Assembly (NCBI GenBank): GCA_017448905.1
Contig: JAFSKP010000155.1
Coordinates: 1-44,832, forward strand
From: Bacteroidales bacterium
Lineage (GTDB): Bacteria > Bacteroidota > Bacteroidia > Bacteroidales > P3
Reading direction: 5' to 3'
DNA length: 44,832 bases
Shown here: piece after piece, positions 26,409 to 38,500 of the stretch
How positions within the stretch are numbered: the first letter of the stretch is position 1
How the letters are laid out: each line of letters begins with the position of its first letter
Program-made: the position numbers and the translations under genes
The notes under the pieces: generated by a model
What the model was told of the DNA's origin: nothing
Seen by the model: the letters and a program-made list of their open reading frames with translations, nothing else
The model's database searches: none

Positions 26409-27677
26409 ATGCGAACACTTATCAAAAATATCAAGGAGCTGGTGCAGGTGGAGGCCGGCCGGCAAAAGTTGCGTGCTCAAGGTGGGGAGATGGCCCAGAT
26501 GGAGACCGTCAAGGATGCCTACCTGCTCGTCGAGGACGGCAAAATCAAGGCTTTCGGCAAGATGAGCGACATGAGTGCGGGCGGCGTTTCGCCCGCCGTC
26601 AATGCCGACGAGACGACGGCTCTCCAAATCGACGCTACGGGCCGTATGGTCTTCCCGACTTTCTGCGACTCGCACACGCACCTCGTCTATGCCAATTCGC
26701 GCGAGCATGAGTTTGTCGACAAGATACGTGGCCTCAGCTACGAGGAGATTGCGAAGCGTGGAGGCGGTATCCTCAACTCGGCCAAGGCTACGGCCGCGGC
26801 TTCGGAGGAGGAACTCTACGACATGGCTTTGCAACGCCTTGAGATGGCTATTCGCCTGGGCACCGGCGCCATGGAGATCAAGAGCGGCTACGGACTGACC
26901 ACCGAGAGCGAGCTGAAGCTGCTGCGCGTCATCCGCCGTCTCCGGGAAAACACGCCCATGACCATCAAAGCCAACTTCCTTGGCGCCCACGGCATTCCCA
27001 TGGAGTACCGCGGCCATCAGGAAGACTATGTTGACTTGGTCATCAACGAGATGCTGCCACGGGTGGCGGACGAGGGACTGGCCGACTTCGTCGACGTCTT
27101 CTGTGACCAGGGCTTCTTCACCGTCGCCGATACCGAGCGTATCCTGGAGGCCGGCATCAAATATGGTCTGAAACCGAAGATTCATGCCAACGAGATGGCT
27201 ATCTCGGGCGGCGTGCAGGTGGGCGTGAAATACGGTGCAATCTCCGTAGACCACCTCGAACAGATGGGCGACGCCGAGATAGAGTGTCTGAAAGGCTCCG
27301 CGACGATGCCCACCATCCTTCCCGGCTGTGCCTTCTTCCTCAACCTGCCGCTCTCGCCGGCCCGCCGGATGATTGACGCAGGCCTGCCGGTGGCTATGGC
27401 TTCAGACTACAACCCTGGAACATCTCCCTCATGCAACATGCAGCTCATCCTCTCGATGGCCTGCATCCGCTACCGCCTCACCCCCGAGGAGGCTCTGAAC
27501 GCTACTACCCTCAACACCGCATATGCTATGGGCGTAAGTAAGGATCTCGGCACCATCGCCGTCGGCAAGAAGGCTAACTTCTTCATCACCAAAACTATCT
27601 CCTCATACGAATATATGCCCTACGCCTATGGCGAAAACAAGGTGGAACGTGTTTTCCTGAATGGAGTTGAGGTCTAA
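26409..27677 (+). CDS. hutI: Imidazolonepropionase
   Basis: Metal-dependent amidohydrolase that opens imidazolone-propionate to formiminoglutamate in histidine breakdown; 422 residues. Metal ligands lie in FCDSHTHLVYANSREHEF, FLGAHGIP, PKIHANEM and SDYNPGTSPS. GTGAMEIKSGYGLTTESELK is a family block. Other histidine-utilisation genes (hutH, hutU, formiminotransferase) are not in the window, so the gene stands alone between ruvB and a LolD-like ATPase. A TCCAGA-type micro-repeat starts three bases after its stop. Confidence 0.95.
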   Translation: MRTLIKNIKELVQVEAGRQKLRAQGGEMAQMETVKDAYLLVEDGKIKAFGKMSDMSAGGVSPAVNADETTALQIDATGRMVFPTFCDSHTHLVYANSREHEFVDKIRGLSYEEIAKRGGGILNSAKATAAASEEELYDMALQRLEMAIRLGTGAMEIKSGYGLTTESELKLLRVIRRLRENTPMTIKANFLGAHGIPMEYRGHQEDYVDLVINEMLPRVADEGLADFVDVFCDQGFFTVADTERILEAGIKYGLKPKIHANEMAISGGVQVGVKYGAISVDHLEQMGDAEIECLKGSATMPTILPGCAFFLNLPLSPARRMIDAGLPVAMASDYNPGTSPSCNMQLILSMACIRYRLTPEEALNATTLNTAYAMGVSKDLGTIAVGKKANFFITKTISSYEYMPYAYGENKVERVFLNGVEV

Positions 27678-27679
27678 AC

Positions 27680-27720
27680 TATCTGGACAGTCCAGATAGT
27701 CCAGACAATCCAGAGACTCT
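27680..27720 (+). repeat. Micro-repeat tract, AGTCCAGA type
   Basis: Five imperfect TCCAGA/TCTGGA units of 8-10 bases between hutI and the LolD-like gene. Confidence 0.75.
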
Positions 27721-27735
27721 AGAAAAACAAAAAAA

Positions 27736-28389
27736 ATGATTCAAGCAACAAATATCAACAAGAGCTACGGCACTCTTCAGGTGCTGAAGGATGTGAGTCT
27801 CGACATCGGAAAAGGCGAAGTCGTCTCCATCGTGGGTGCTTCCGGTGCCGGCAAAACAACGCTCTTGCAGATTATAGGAACCCTTGACAGGGCTGATTCC
27901 GGCAAAGTGTCGATAGATGGACACGATATAACCGCTCTTGGAGAGCGCGACCTTGCCGCGTTCAGGAACAGAAATATCGGGTTTGTGTTCCAGTCGCACA
28001 ACCTCTTGCCCGAATTCACGGCTTTGGAGAATATCTGTCTTCCTGCCCTGATAGCTGGTCGTCCGTTCGATGAAGCTCGACGTGATGCCATGTCGCTGCT
28101 TGATTTCTTTTCTTTGCAGCAACGTGCCGGCCATAAGCCGGCGGCATTGTCGGGGGGAGAGCAGCAGCGTGTGGCCGTAGCAAGGGCTCTCATCAATAAG
28201 CCTGCTGTAGTCCTGGCTGACGAGCCGTCGGGGAATCTCGACACTCATCATGCCCGAGAGCTCCATGAACTATTCTTCAGGCTTCGCGATGAGTACAACC
28301 ATACATTCGTGATTGTCACACACAACAACGACCTTGCCGCGATGTCCGACCGTCAGATAGTCCTACGCGACGGGAAGATAATGAAGTGA
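27736..28389 (+). CDS. ABC transporter ATP-binding protein, LolD/MacB-like
   Basis: ATPase of 217 residues with Walker [13 protein letters not shown], the Q-loop in [18 protein letters not shown], the signature [15 protein letters not shown], Walker [13 protein letters not shown], and the switch histidine in [11 protein letters not shown]. The sequence is closest in style to LolD of the lipoprotein-release system, but no LolC/E or MacB permease gene is adjacent, so its membrane partner is encoded elsewhere. It lies between hutI and rlmB on the same strand. Confidence 0.9.
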   Translation: MIQATNINKSYGTLQVLKDVSLDIGKGEVVSIVGASGAGKTTLLQIIGTLDRADSGKVSIDGHDITALGERDLAAFRNRNIGFVFQSHNLLPEFTALENICLPALIAGRPFDEARRDAMSLLDFFSLQQRAGHKPAALSGGEQQRVAVARALINKPAVVLADEPSGNLDTHHARELHELFFRLRDEYNHTFVIVTHNNDLAAMSDRQIVLRDGKIMK

Positions 28390-28431
28390 ATATCCGTGGT
28401 GAATTCTTTAAACATTTAAAAAACAAATCCA

Positions 28432-29244
28432 TTGATTATTAAGTCGTCAAAAAACAAACAGTCTACTCGTGACAATGCTGATAAGCTGTCACAGCGTGAG
28501 CGGCGCAGTTCTTCAGGTCAGCAGATGGTGTGTGGTATGCACCCTGTCATCGAGGCTCTCCGTTCAGACAGCCAGATAGATAAGATCTTCGTCCAGACGG
28601 GCTTGGATGGCGCACTCTTTCAGGAACTCCGCACAGCCATGAGGGAGCGTGGCGTACCGTTCCAGATGGTTCCCGTCGAGAAGCTCAATCGCCTAACCTC
28701 AGGTAATCATCAGGGTGTCGTCGCCACAATCTCCCCTGTCCGCTATCATGATTATGTTGATGTCGTCCAGTCGCTTGTCGACAAGGATGTCATTCCTTTC
28801 ATCCTTCTTCTCGACCACATTACGGATGTCCGCAATATGGGGGCAATAGTCCGCACAGCCGAATGTGCCGGAGTCCATGCCGTTGTCATCCCCGACCATG
28901 GTAGCGCACAGCTCAACGAGGATGCCATCAAGGCTTCGTCGGGTGCCCTCCTCCGCATGACAATATGCCGTGAGTCCAACCTCAAGACTGTTGTCAACCT
29001 TGCGCGACAGTACGGGCTGCAGGTCTGTGCCGCCACAGAGAAAGGTGCCACATCGTACCTTCAGGTCGATTTTACCAAACCCACGCTACTCATCATGGGG
29101 TCAGAAGATACCGGTATATCGTCCGACCTGTTGCGTTTGGCCGACGTGAGAGCTGCTTTGCCCATCTTGGGCGACATACAGTCGCTCAACGTCTCTGTTG
29201 CTGCTGGCGTTTTCATGTACGAGGTATTGAGGCAACGCGGATGA
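28432..29244 (+). CDS. rlmB: 23S rRNA (guanosine-2'-O-)-methyltransferase RlmB/TrmH family
   Basis: SpoU-class RNA 2'-O-methyltransferase. The substrate-binding N-domain begins MVCGMHPVIEAL. The knotted catalytic domain has DHITDVRNMGAIVRTAECAG, LLIMGSEDTGIS and LGDIQSLNVSVAAGVFMYEV. The given start is TTG at 28432, adding a basic 31-residue tail. The ATG at 28525 starts exactly at the conserved domain and is an equally good choice. A terminator follows at 29276-29308. Confidence 0.93.
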   Translation: MIIKSSKNKQSTRDNADKLSQRERRSSSGQQMVCGMHPVIEALRSDSQIDKIFVQTGLDGALFQELRTAMRERGVPFQMVPVEKLNRLTSGNHQGVVATISPVRYHDYVDVVQSLVDKDVIPFILLLDHITDVRNMGAIVRTAECAGVHAVVIPDHGSAQLNEDAIKASSGALLRMTICRESNLKTVVNLARQYGLQVCAATEKGATSYLQVDFTKPTLLIMGSEDTGISSDLLRLADVRAALPILGDIQSLNVSVAAGVFMYEVLRQRG

Positions 29245-29275
29245 AAGATACTTGTCAAAACTCTAACTAAAAAAC

Positions 29276-29308
29276 AGACGATCTTGGTTTCAGGGTCGTC
29301 TTTTTTTT
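29276..29308 (+). terminator. Terminator after rlmB
   Basis: AGACGA (29276-29281) pairs with TCGTCT (29296-29301), with a second short stem CTTG/CAGG inside. Eight T follow (29301-29308). Confidence 0.9.
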
Positions 29309-29484
29309 AACATCTTTTAATAACTTTTTGTCTATAAGACCAGCACTAATCAAGTGTTTTTATTGATTTGATGAGAAAGAACCGGATATGTATTTAGAAA
29401 CCTGACAGTCAATGCTAAATCGAGAGTTATTATATTTTATACTACAAAAGGCAAAAAAAAACATCATGTTTTTGACTTTTTGTG

Positions 29485-29492
29485 TAACTTTG
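29485..29492 (+). promoter_or_regulatory. -7 box of the giant gene
   Basis: TAACTTTG matches TAnnTTTG exactly. No correctly spaced TTTG -33 box is seen; a TTTG at 29471-29474 is too close. The leader to the ATG would be about 85 bases. Confidence 0.55.
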
Positions 29493-29582
29493 CTTGTCCT
29501 TTTTGCATAGGAAAAAGCTTTTCCAATGGCTTTTTTCTTGCATGTAATTGTCATATACTGAACAAAATATAAATAATCAAAT

Positions 29583-32500
29583 ATGAAGAAAAGATCTTTA
29601 CTGCTAAGTCTCATTTTCCTGCTTTTGGCTTTTACAGCCCAAAGCCAGATTGTGACGAAATATCAGCAAGGTTTCGAAGCTACGGGTGAGAACTATTCCT
29701 ACACCGTGACTTCTGGCAACGCCACTGCGGTGACCAACTATTATTCGTCTGGCAGCCGTGCACTCAAGTTGCCGCACACTATCACCGAGACTGTCGTGGT
29801 GCTCGACACCATCGATTTCTCCGACAACGGCTCCTATCAGTATGCATACCTCGAGTTCATGCATATCTGCGACGTGAGCCCTCTTGCCACCTCCGGACCC
29901 ACCAGTGTCGCCACCGTCGAGGTGAAGGTTCTGAATCCGCAAGGCTCGCAGGACTGGCAGGTCCTTGGCGGCAACGACAGCTATGACGCCTCGTGGGGCG
30001 GCGGCAGCACCGAGTTCATCGGCAACAGCTCCTTCTCCGAGATGTCCTATCCCATCTGGACGGGCGCGACAACACGCAACACATGGTGGAAACTCGAGCG
30101 CTTCAAACTCTTCCAGTTTCTGAATGGCGTGGATCTCGCCAATCGCAAGCTGCTTGTACGTTTCCGTTTGCATGCAAGGACTATAGGCTACCAGGCCGGA
30201 GTGCATGAGGAAGCTTGGTATATCGACAGAATCAAAGTCTCTGCGAGTCCCAACTCTATGCTCATCCCTATCATAGACATGGTCGACTATCCTGACAACG
30301 AGGTCTATCCCAACAGCAGATCTGCCCGTATCGCTGTCGACTTTTCGACGACGTTGACACAGGGCATGTGCAACGACTCGGTATATATGGAGTATCAGCT
30401 CGGCCGTTCTGCCCAGGTGGTGAAAAGAACCCTCACTCCAGTAGCCAACCATACTGGACGCTATCAAGGCTATATCCCTTTTTGCGGCTATGACACTACG
30501 GTCCGTTTCCGTGTTATCGGCAAGGATAACTCTATCAACCACAACACGGCATCTTATCCGCTCGACCCGACGGCCTGGGGCGAGTTCCATTTCACCAGAG
30601 GAACAGAACAGACCTATACGCCGATAAGCTCGAACAGTTCCAGTGGCAACAACACAATGCCTTTCCCCAGTTACGGCGACTACAAGTGCGAGATCCTTTA
30701 CGACAGTGCCGAACTCTCGCAGGTATTCAAGCCTGGTGCCATCACCCAGCTGCGTTTCCCGGTGGCGGCCAACGTCTCGAATTCTACCCGCAACAGGTTC
30801 ATCGTCAAGATGAGTAATGTGGTCTCGGGTGTCGAGTTCCCAAGCAACAGCAAGTTCTATACCGAGTATCAGAAACTGGTCTACGATTCATCGCTCGTCA
30901 TCACACAGAACAACAACACCCTTGGTACCATAAACTTGCAAGATACCTTTTTCTATGCTGGCAAGGGTTTGCGTATCACAATGATAAGCGATAATGTCAG
31001 CAGCGACCCCTCCGCCGTGTCGGTCCGTACAGCCAACGCCCCCAACAACAGTACGGACAAAGGTGCAATCCACATCGGCTTTGACGTGGCTTACAATTTC
31101 AGCCCTTTCACTTCCGACTTCTTCCAGCAGGGTTCCCTCGTCACCACGCGTCCTAATTTCTACTTCCGCACACTTCGCAATGCCCCTCTGCTCTATGACT
31201 GTGGCGTAAGCGGTTTCATCCATCCCAACGACAGTACTCCTGCCGTCGCCTACTCCCCCAACAATGTGGTCGTGACCCTGAAGAACTATGGTTCGCAGCC
31301 CATAAATGCTGTCCGCATCTACTATCAGGTCGACGACAGCACCCATAAGTACTACGACTGGACAGGCACTCTCGCCGGTGGCGGCTCCACAGATGTGACC
31401 ATCAGCACCACGCAGCGGTATACTCCTGGCTATCACGAGATGCTCGCCTGGGTTGACGATTCGGTCACCTCCGCCGGTCTCCGCTTCCGCGACCATGAGC
31501 CTTTCAATGATACCCTTTGGACCCGGTTTATCGCCTGCGACGGCCCTATGCGCGGCATTCGTACCGTTGGCAACCCGGGCGATGACTATGCCACACTCGA
31601 CCGTTTCCTTTATGCCGTAAGCCAGTGCGGTGTCGACAGCGTCCTTACCGTCAAGATGGCTCCGGGTGTCTATTATGGCCCTGTCGTGATCCCTTTCATC
31701 CCCGGTGCATCGGCCACCAACTACGTGCAGTTTGAGCCGCATGGCACGGCAAACAGTGTCCTTTTCAATGCACCTACTCCCGCTGTCGGCAGCACACTGC
31801 TTACCAACGCTGTCGTCAATATGCAGCAGACCCGGCATGTGCGTTTCAAGGACATCAATTTCGGCAGCAATGCCACACAGAGCCGCGCCACATACCTTGT
31901 CCGTATGGGTACCAACAGCGTCGACTGCCAGTTCATCAATTGTATCTTCACCGAGGGTCAGGGTGTAGGTGTCAGCGAGTCGTTCATGACGGCATCCTCG
32001 TTGCTTTACTCCGGTGGCGCCGACTCGCTCCTCGTCAGGGGATGCCACTTCTACCGTGGCACCCAGGGGCTCAACCTCGTCGGCCCTGCACAGGACAACA
32101 AAGCACGTGGCAGCCGTGTCTTAAGCTCTTTCTTCGAACACCAGAATGTCAACAGCATCATCGTCCGTAACCAGATCGATGCCGAGGTGGACAGCAACAC
32201 TTGCGACCAGGTTTACTCTAACTCGAGCTATGCCATCCTGCTGCAAGACTGTAGCGGCGCCACGCGCGTCACCCGCAACACGGTATATGTGACTTCCGGT
32301 GCCTCCTGTATCGGCGCCACCAACTTCTTCGGTTCGGCATCGGGTTATGCTGTCGTGGCGAACAATATGCTCATCAGTGCCGACGACGGTCAGTCGAACA
32401 TGCTCACCACACCGCTCAACATCATCACTGCCGACCATGCCAAAGTCATCTTCAACTCCATCAAGATGACCGCACCCCAGCGCAACGGCATCGCTGCTGC

Positions 32501-35500
32501 GACCTTCGGCGGCGGCATCTTGAGCAACAGCTATTTCTACAACAACATCGTAGGATGCTATGACACCCTCAACTGCGCCTTCAGCTACATCCCTACCGAC
32601 ACGTCCGTTAATTACATTGGATACAATATTTATTATTCGCTCAGCCCGGTGCTCAACAAGTATGACGGAATCAACTGCTATACCATGGCCAACTGGCTGT
32701 CACACCTTCCCTCCGATTTCAATTCACAAAACGTCAACCCGGGATTCCTCAACATCACTGCTACGGACCTCCGTTCCTACAGCCAGAATGTCAAGGCACA
32801 CGGAGTTCCTTTCGCAGAGGTCACCAACGACATCTTCGACACGTTACGTAACTCAACGACACCCTGTGTCGGCGCTTTCGAGTTCTCGGCGTTGCCATAC
32901 GACTTCGAGATTATCGAGTTTGTCGAACCTTATGACGAATACTGTGTGGCCCCTACGGCTGCTCCGTTGCGTGTGGTCATCAAGAACAGTGGTGTCAATG
33001 CCTACAATCCCGCCACACAGACCATGCAGCTGACCTATTCGCGCGGCACACAGCCCGGACAGATGGCTCCTGGTGTGTCTGGCAACGTGGTCATCAACCG
33101 CGTCATCCCGGCACTCGACACCATCATTTTCAACACTGGTGCCACAATACCGTTCCCGACAAACGGCAACAGCGATACGACGTATAAGCTCTACGCCTGG
33201 CTCACCAGCACTTTCGATCCTAACCCGGCCAACGACACCAGCTTGACCACGGTGACGTCGCACTACCACTACCCGGCTCCCACAGGACTGACCCATAACT
33301 CCAGCTACGGCAACCCTGCCACGGTGACAGTGAACAATGGACTCCAGACATGGTATTCCAACGTCTATACGGCAAGCACACAACACCAGTCCACTGTCTA
33401 TTGGTACTCCGATGTCAACGCAGAGCCTATATGGAGAGGCAATACGCTGACAACAGCCCCTCTCTATCAAGACACCACTTTCTACATCCGTCAGCGTCGC
33501 GACTTCCCACTGGTCAAGATCACCGAGGTGCAGTTCGCGCAGAACCTGCCTGGAGTCACCTATCCGATGCCTCTTTGGATGAACGGCCAGTCAAGCTTTG
33601 CCGTGGAACTCACCAATGTCGGCGACTATCCTGCCAGTCTTGAGGGCGACACGCTTCAGACCGTAAGCAATACCAGCAACCTCAGGCACGTCTACCGTTT
33701 CCCCAATGTCACTATACAGCCCGGACAAACCCTTGTCGTGCAGTTTGTCACCAGCCTTAACAATATCGATTCGACCAAGTATCTCCCATCGGGGAAACGT
33801 ATTGTTCCCTCGCAAACCGCCAACCTTGGTGTCGTCTACCGTAGTGGCGGCAGGATAATGGATGCCTTGGCTATCAACAATATCAAAAGCCAGAACGATT
33901 GGAACAACCTCAATGTTCCCAACTATGTGTGGTTCGGCCCCGAAATCAAACTCGTCGACACCATCCCTTCGGCGGGCTTCACACGCATCTCTTGGCCCAC
34001 TACTACGAGCTCATACACCAACTCCAACATCCAGTGGCGTTATGCCACCGACGATTCGCGCATGACTCTTGGCACTACTGATACTCGCCTTATACGCTAC
34101 ACCGACAACGGCTGCCCCGGTGACACCGCCAGCGTCCATATCCACCTCATCGACTTGCCCAATGTCGACATGGTCGTCAACGAGTTCAATCTGAGTGACG
34201 GTTGTGGCATGGGTGTTACCCCCATCACCGTCACCGTCGAGAACCGCGGCGCACAGCCTAGCCAGCAGGTGGTGCTGCATTATAAGGCCACGGCCATCAC
34301 GCAGTACCCCGGACAGGCTCTCGCAGTGCAGCAGTGCAGCGACACCATCTCGGCGAGCATGGCTGCCAACAGTCAGCTGACGCACACTTTCAGCGTGTCT
34401 CCAGACTTCACGGTGGCTTCAGCATCCGCAGACTTCGACTTTGTCGTATGGGTCGAGAAACAGTCGGCTGATGTCATCACTTTCAACGACACAGTCCGCA
34501 TGTCGCTCACCTCGATGTACATGCCCACAGCCCCCAATGTGAAGACTTATGACACAGTTGTATATGACAATGTTCTGACACTGACATCATTGACGCAGCT
34601 GACCGACTCTCTGGCATGGTATGACCGTCACATGAACCCACTCGACACATGCAATGTCTATGTCACAGGTCATATCTATGAGCCGGACACTTTCTATGTC
34701 TCAGCATTCGGCGCACGCATCAACCAGCTCCATATCGGTACTCTGGGCGCCACCAACAACTACAACGCCTATCCCGCAGTCTTCAACCCGAACAAACGGT
34801 TTGTCAGGGAACAGTATCTCTTTACTGCACAGGAACTTATCGCCGCTGGACATTCGGCAGGTCCCATACAGACGGTGTCGTTCTACCTTGACACCATCCT
34901 TGCCCCGGCGGGTACCATGACCTTCACCGACTATGTACTCTCTATCGGAACAACCAATACCTCCAATTTCTCGTCAAACAACAACTGGAAAACGGTCAAC
35001 CAGTACTTCAGTGCCAGCTCCATCGTGCTCTCCAATGCCAACAGAGGGTGGGTGACACACAATCTCAACAATGCTTTCATCTGGAACGGTACCGACAATA
35101 TCGTCATAGAGGTGACCCGTGGCATGGATGCCGCCATAACTCAGGGTGCCAAGATACGATACACTATCGGTCCCAGCAACTCGGTCATATACAAGAACGA
35201 CAACAATAACAGTGTTGCCGCATTCTCTGGCAATGGCAGCCGCAGCAACAAGCGCCCCGACGTACTGCTCGGCTTTGTTGACTATGGCTGCGAGGGTCCC
35301 GTGTCGCCTATCTATGTCGCTGTCATCAACATACCTGATGCCGATGCAGCCCTCTCTTGGCCAGATACTGCTGTTGCCTACTCGTCATGTAGCCCGACTC
35401 CAATCCAGGTGGCGTTGCGCAATATGGGCGGCCAGTCGATACCGAGCTACACCATCGACTATTGGATTGACGGTCAGCACGGCCTCTATTCCAGTACGCA

Positions 35501-38500
35501 GAGCCTTGCTGCGAACACCATTGAGACGCTCACCGTCACCAACCATCTCTTCACACCCGGACGCCATTCGCTGCGCGTGGCTGTGAATGTGTCGGGCGAC
35601 ACAGTTCAGTCCAACGACACCATTTCGAAGCTCATCAATGTACGCTTTTGTGGCGGTCACTATTCCATAGGTACAGGAGGCCTTTACGCCAACTTCAGTG
35701 CTGCCGTTGATACACTTATGAACGCTGGTGTCGACGGAAACGTGGTCTTTGACGTCGCCAACGGCACCTATGTCGAGCAGATTAACCTCGGCGCCATCGA
35801 CGGTGTCTCGCCGACCAGCACCGTTGTCTTCCGTGGCGACGACAACAATCCGTCGAACGTCACCCTGCGCTATGCTCCTGTCCAGGCCAACAACTATGTC
35901 CTCAATATCGACGGTGCCGAATATGTGTCATTCAAGGGCATCAAGTTTGCCAGCCGCGGTTCCGGCAACTACAACCATGTCATCAGTGTGGCTAACGCTC
36001 GCCAAATCCGTTTCGACAGCGTCAATATTGTCACCAAGGGCGGCCTCAACAATGCGAATGCATCCTGCCTCATCATCGGCGACGAGGTCTATTCCATCTA
36101 TGTCACCAACTCGGTAATCGACAGCGGCTACTGCGGCATCCGCAGCGACCGTACCGCTGTTGGCCTTTCGGAGGGTGTCTATATTACAGGCAACACCATA
36201 CATAACTTCATGGTCAACGGCATCACTCTCCGTCGCATCGACGACGTGCATATCGTCAACAACGAGATAGCCACCGGCGCCAATACGAGCCGTGCCCTCA
36301 CAGGTATCTTTGTCGCGCAGCACGAGGGACCCATCTCCGTCGAGCGTAACAATGTGGTGCTCTCCGACAACACCAACGGTGCCAAGGTGGGTATCAGGCT
36401 GGTTAACATAAGTGCCGCCAACGCGACAATGAGCCTTGTGTCGAACAACATGTGTGCCATGGTCGGCAAGAACAATAACACCACGGCTGCCATCAGCATC
36501 GACAGCTCGTCATGGATGAATGTCTTCTTCAATACTTGCCGCATCGTGCCATTAGCCTATAACGGAGGCACGCAGACCAGCAAAGTGTTGTATGTCGGAA
36601 CCACCAGCTCTCAGATATCCATCATGAACAACACGCTGTGCCATGACGGCGCCGGATATGCGTTGTATGTGCAGAATGCTGGCAACGTGATGAACTGCAA
36701 CTTCAACGACTATTATGTAAAGAACGATGCTGGAGACTTCGCCAACTTCGGCAACAGCGACTGTTTGTCACTCGACGACTTGCGTCAAGCCAACCACATG
36801 GACGACAACTCCTGGAACTTGAAACCCTATTTCGTTTCCAACACCGACCTGCACTACTCGATGGGTACTCTGTGCGAGCGTGCGCAGTACAACACTCTTG
36901 TGCCTCTCGACATCGACGGTCTCATCCGTCCGCAGATTCCCAGCCCAACCATCGGTGCCCATGAGTTCGAGCGTCCTAACCATAATATTGCAGTCATGGA
37001 GATATACAGCCCCACTCTCGGAACAGACAATGTGGAGTCTGACACGCTGTGGGTCTGCGTCAAGCTTACCAACGACGGTACCTCCACGGAGTCCAATTTG
37101 CATTGGTATGCCTACATCCAGGGACAGCCGACACTGCGGACCACGAACCATAACGTCGACGAGATGCTGCCGCAGGATACTCTCTACGACTGCAACTACA
37201 TTGTGATGCCGCTCGGTGTCATCGATACACAGGTCGTCGTGGTCGAGTTCCCGCTTGCGGGCGATGCTGAACCTACCAACAACACCCTCTCTTCGACATT
37301 CTTCCTTCACAATGCCTATAACCTTCAGGCTATCTCCACGCATATCTACGACGAGTCCGGCTGCCGCCTCCAGAATACCGAGGTGGGCATCACGCTCCGT
37401 AATATCGGGCGAAAGATATTCACAGCGGGTACTCAGGTGCCTATCGGATTCCAGGCTATTCTGCAGACAGCCGGCCTGACGGTACCAACACTGCCTACAT
37501 CATTTGTCGAGACTACGACGTTGGCCACCGACGTGGAGCCCAACGCCGATATCGAAATCCATTTCCAGCAGCGAGCCAACCTCTATCCTACGGGCAACGA
37601 CAAGGACATCGTCGTCCGTGCCCGCTCATGGAGCAGCTACCAGTGGGACCAGAAACCCGCAACCGATACCACTTCATATACAAGCCACAACTCCTACTAC
37701 ACTCCCAAATCGCCTGTCGGTGTCGATATCCACATCCCTTATGCCAGCTGGGACACTCTCCATGCTACGCAGACCGACACTCCCCCCACGGGTTCTGTCA
37801 TACATCGCCCCATACGTTGGTATCAGGATTCGTTGCAGGAGCCTCCTTTCTACAGCCCATCCAACTATAATGCTTCGACGACATGGAACACTCCCCAGTA
37901 CTTCCGCGACACTACCTACTTCCTCTCATGTGTGAGTGCCCATGGCACCAACCCTGCCAGCACCTGCACGAGCTACTACAGTCCGGTCCATGTCTTCATC
38001 AACCCACGTGTGGCTGTCGATATGGCCGTGCTTGAAGTCACCGAGCCTCGTGACAATCGTGTCTATATGACCTACGATTCCGTCAAGGTACGCATCATCA
38101 ACTACGGAAGCCAGACGCAGAACAGCATCCCCGTCCGCTACCAGTTGTACGACAGAAACATGAACATTATGCAAGATGTCCTCGAGACATGCACCGCAAG
38201 CATTGCTCCCGACTCTACGTACATCTATCGCTTCGATTCGCTGATTACTATACCCAGCTGGACCTACCCCGACAATGAGTACTATGTGCGCGCCTGGACG
38301 GAGATGCCAAACGAGGCGGTACCTATCAACGACTCGATGCGTTTCATGCAGCAGTTCTTCGCTGTCCCAGACAACAACTATCCCGAAGCCGTCGTCGAAA
38401 ACAAGCCGGGTCTCGACATCACCAGGGTGGCTTACAGCTCTATGGATAACTATGTCTCGCCCGCCGGACACATGTACATCAACTTCACCAACGCCACGAT

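Larger units (their letters stand above)
29245..29582. other. Intergenic region before the giant surface-protein gene
   Basis: 338 bases containing the rlmB terminator (29276-29308) and the -7 box at 29485-29492. The AT-rich stretch 29309-29480 shows no RNA gene or repeat I can recognise. A minus-strand frame across it overlaps the promoter and lacks any family likeness. Confidence 0.7.

Noticed and set aside
25680..27254. Long minus-strand open frame (524 codons) opposite ruvB and hutI
   Set aside because: It mirrors the codon pattern of the two real genes, spans their junction, lacks known motifs, and both sense genes are complete and conserved.
29360..29614. Small minus-strand frame in the leader of the giant gene
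   Set aside because: AT-rich, overlaps the giant gene's promoter and start, and has no start context or recognisable sequence.
30888..32048. Minus-strand frame of 386 codons, and others, inside the giant gene
   Set aside because: GTC/GAC-rich codons leave the opposite strand open. The sense protein has clear domains throughout.
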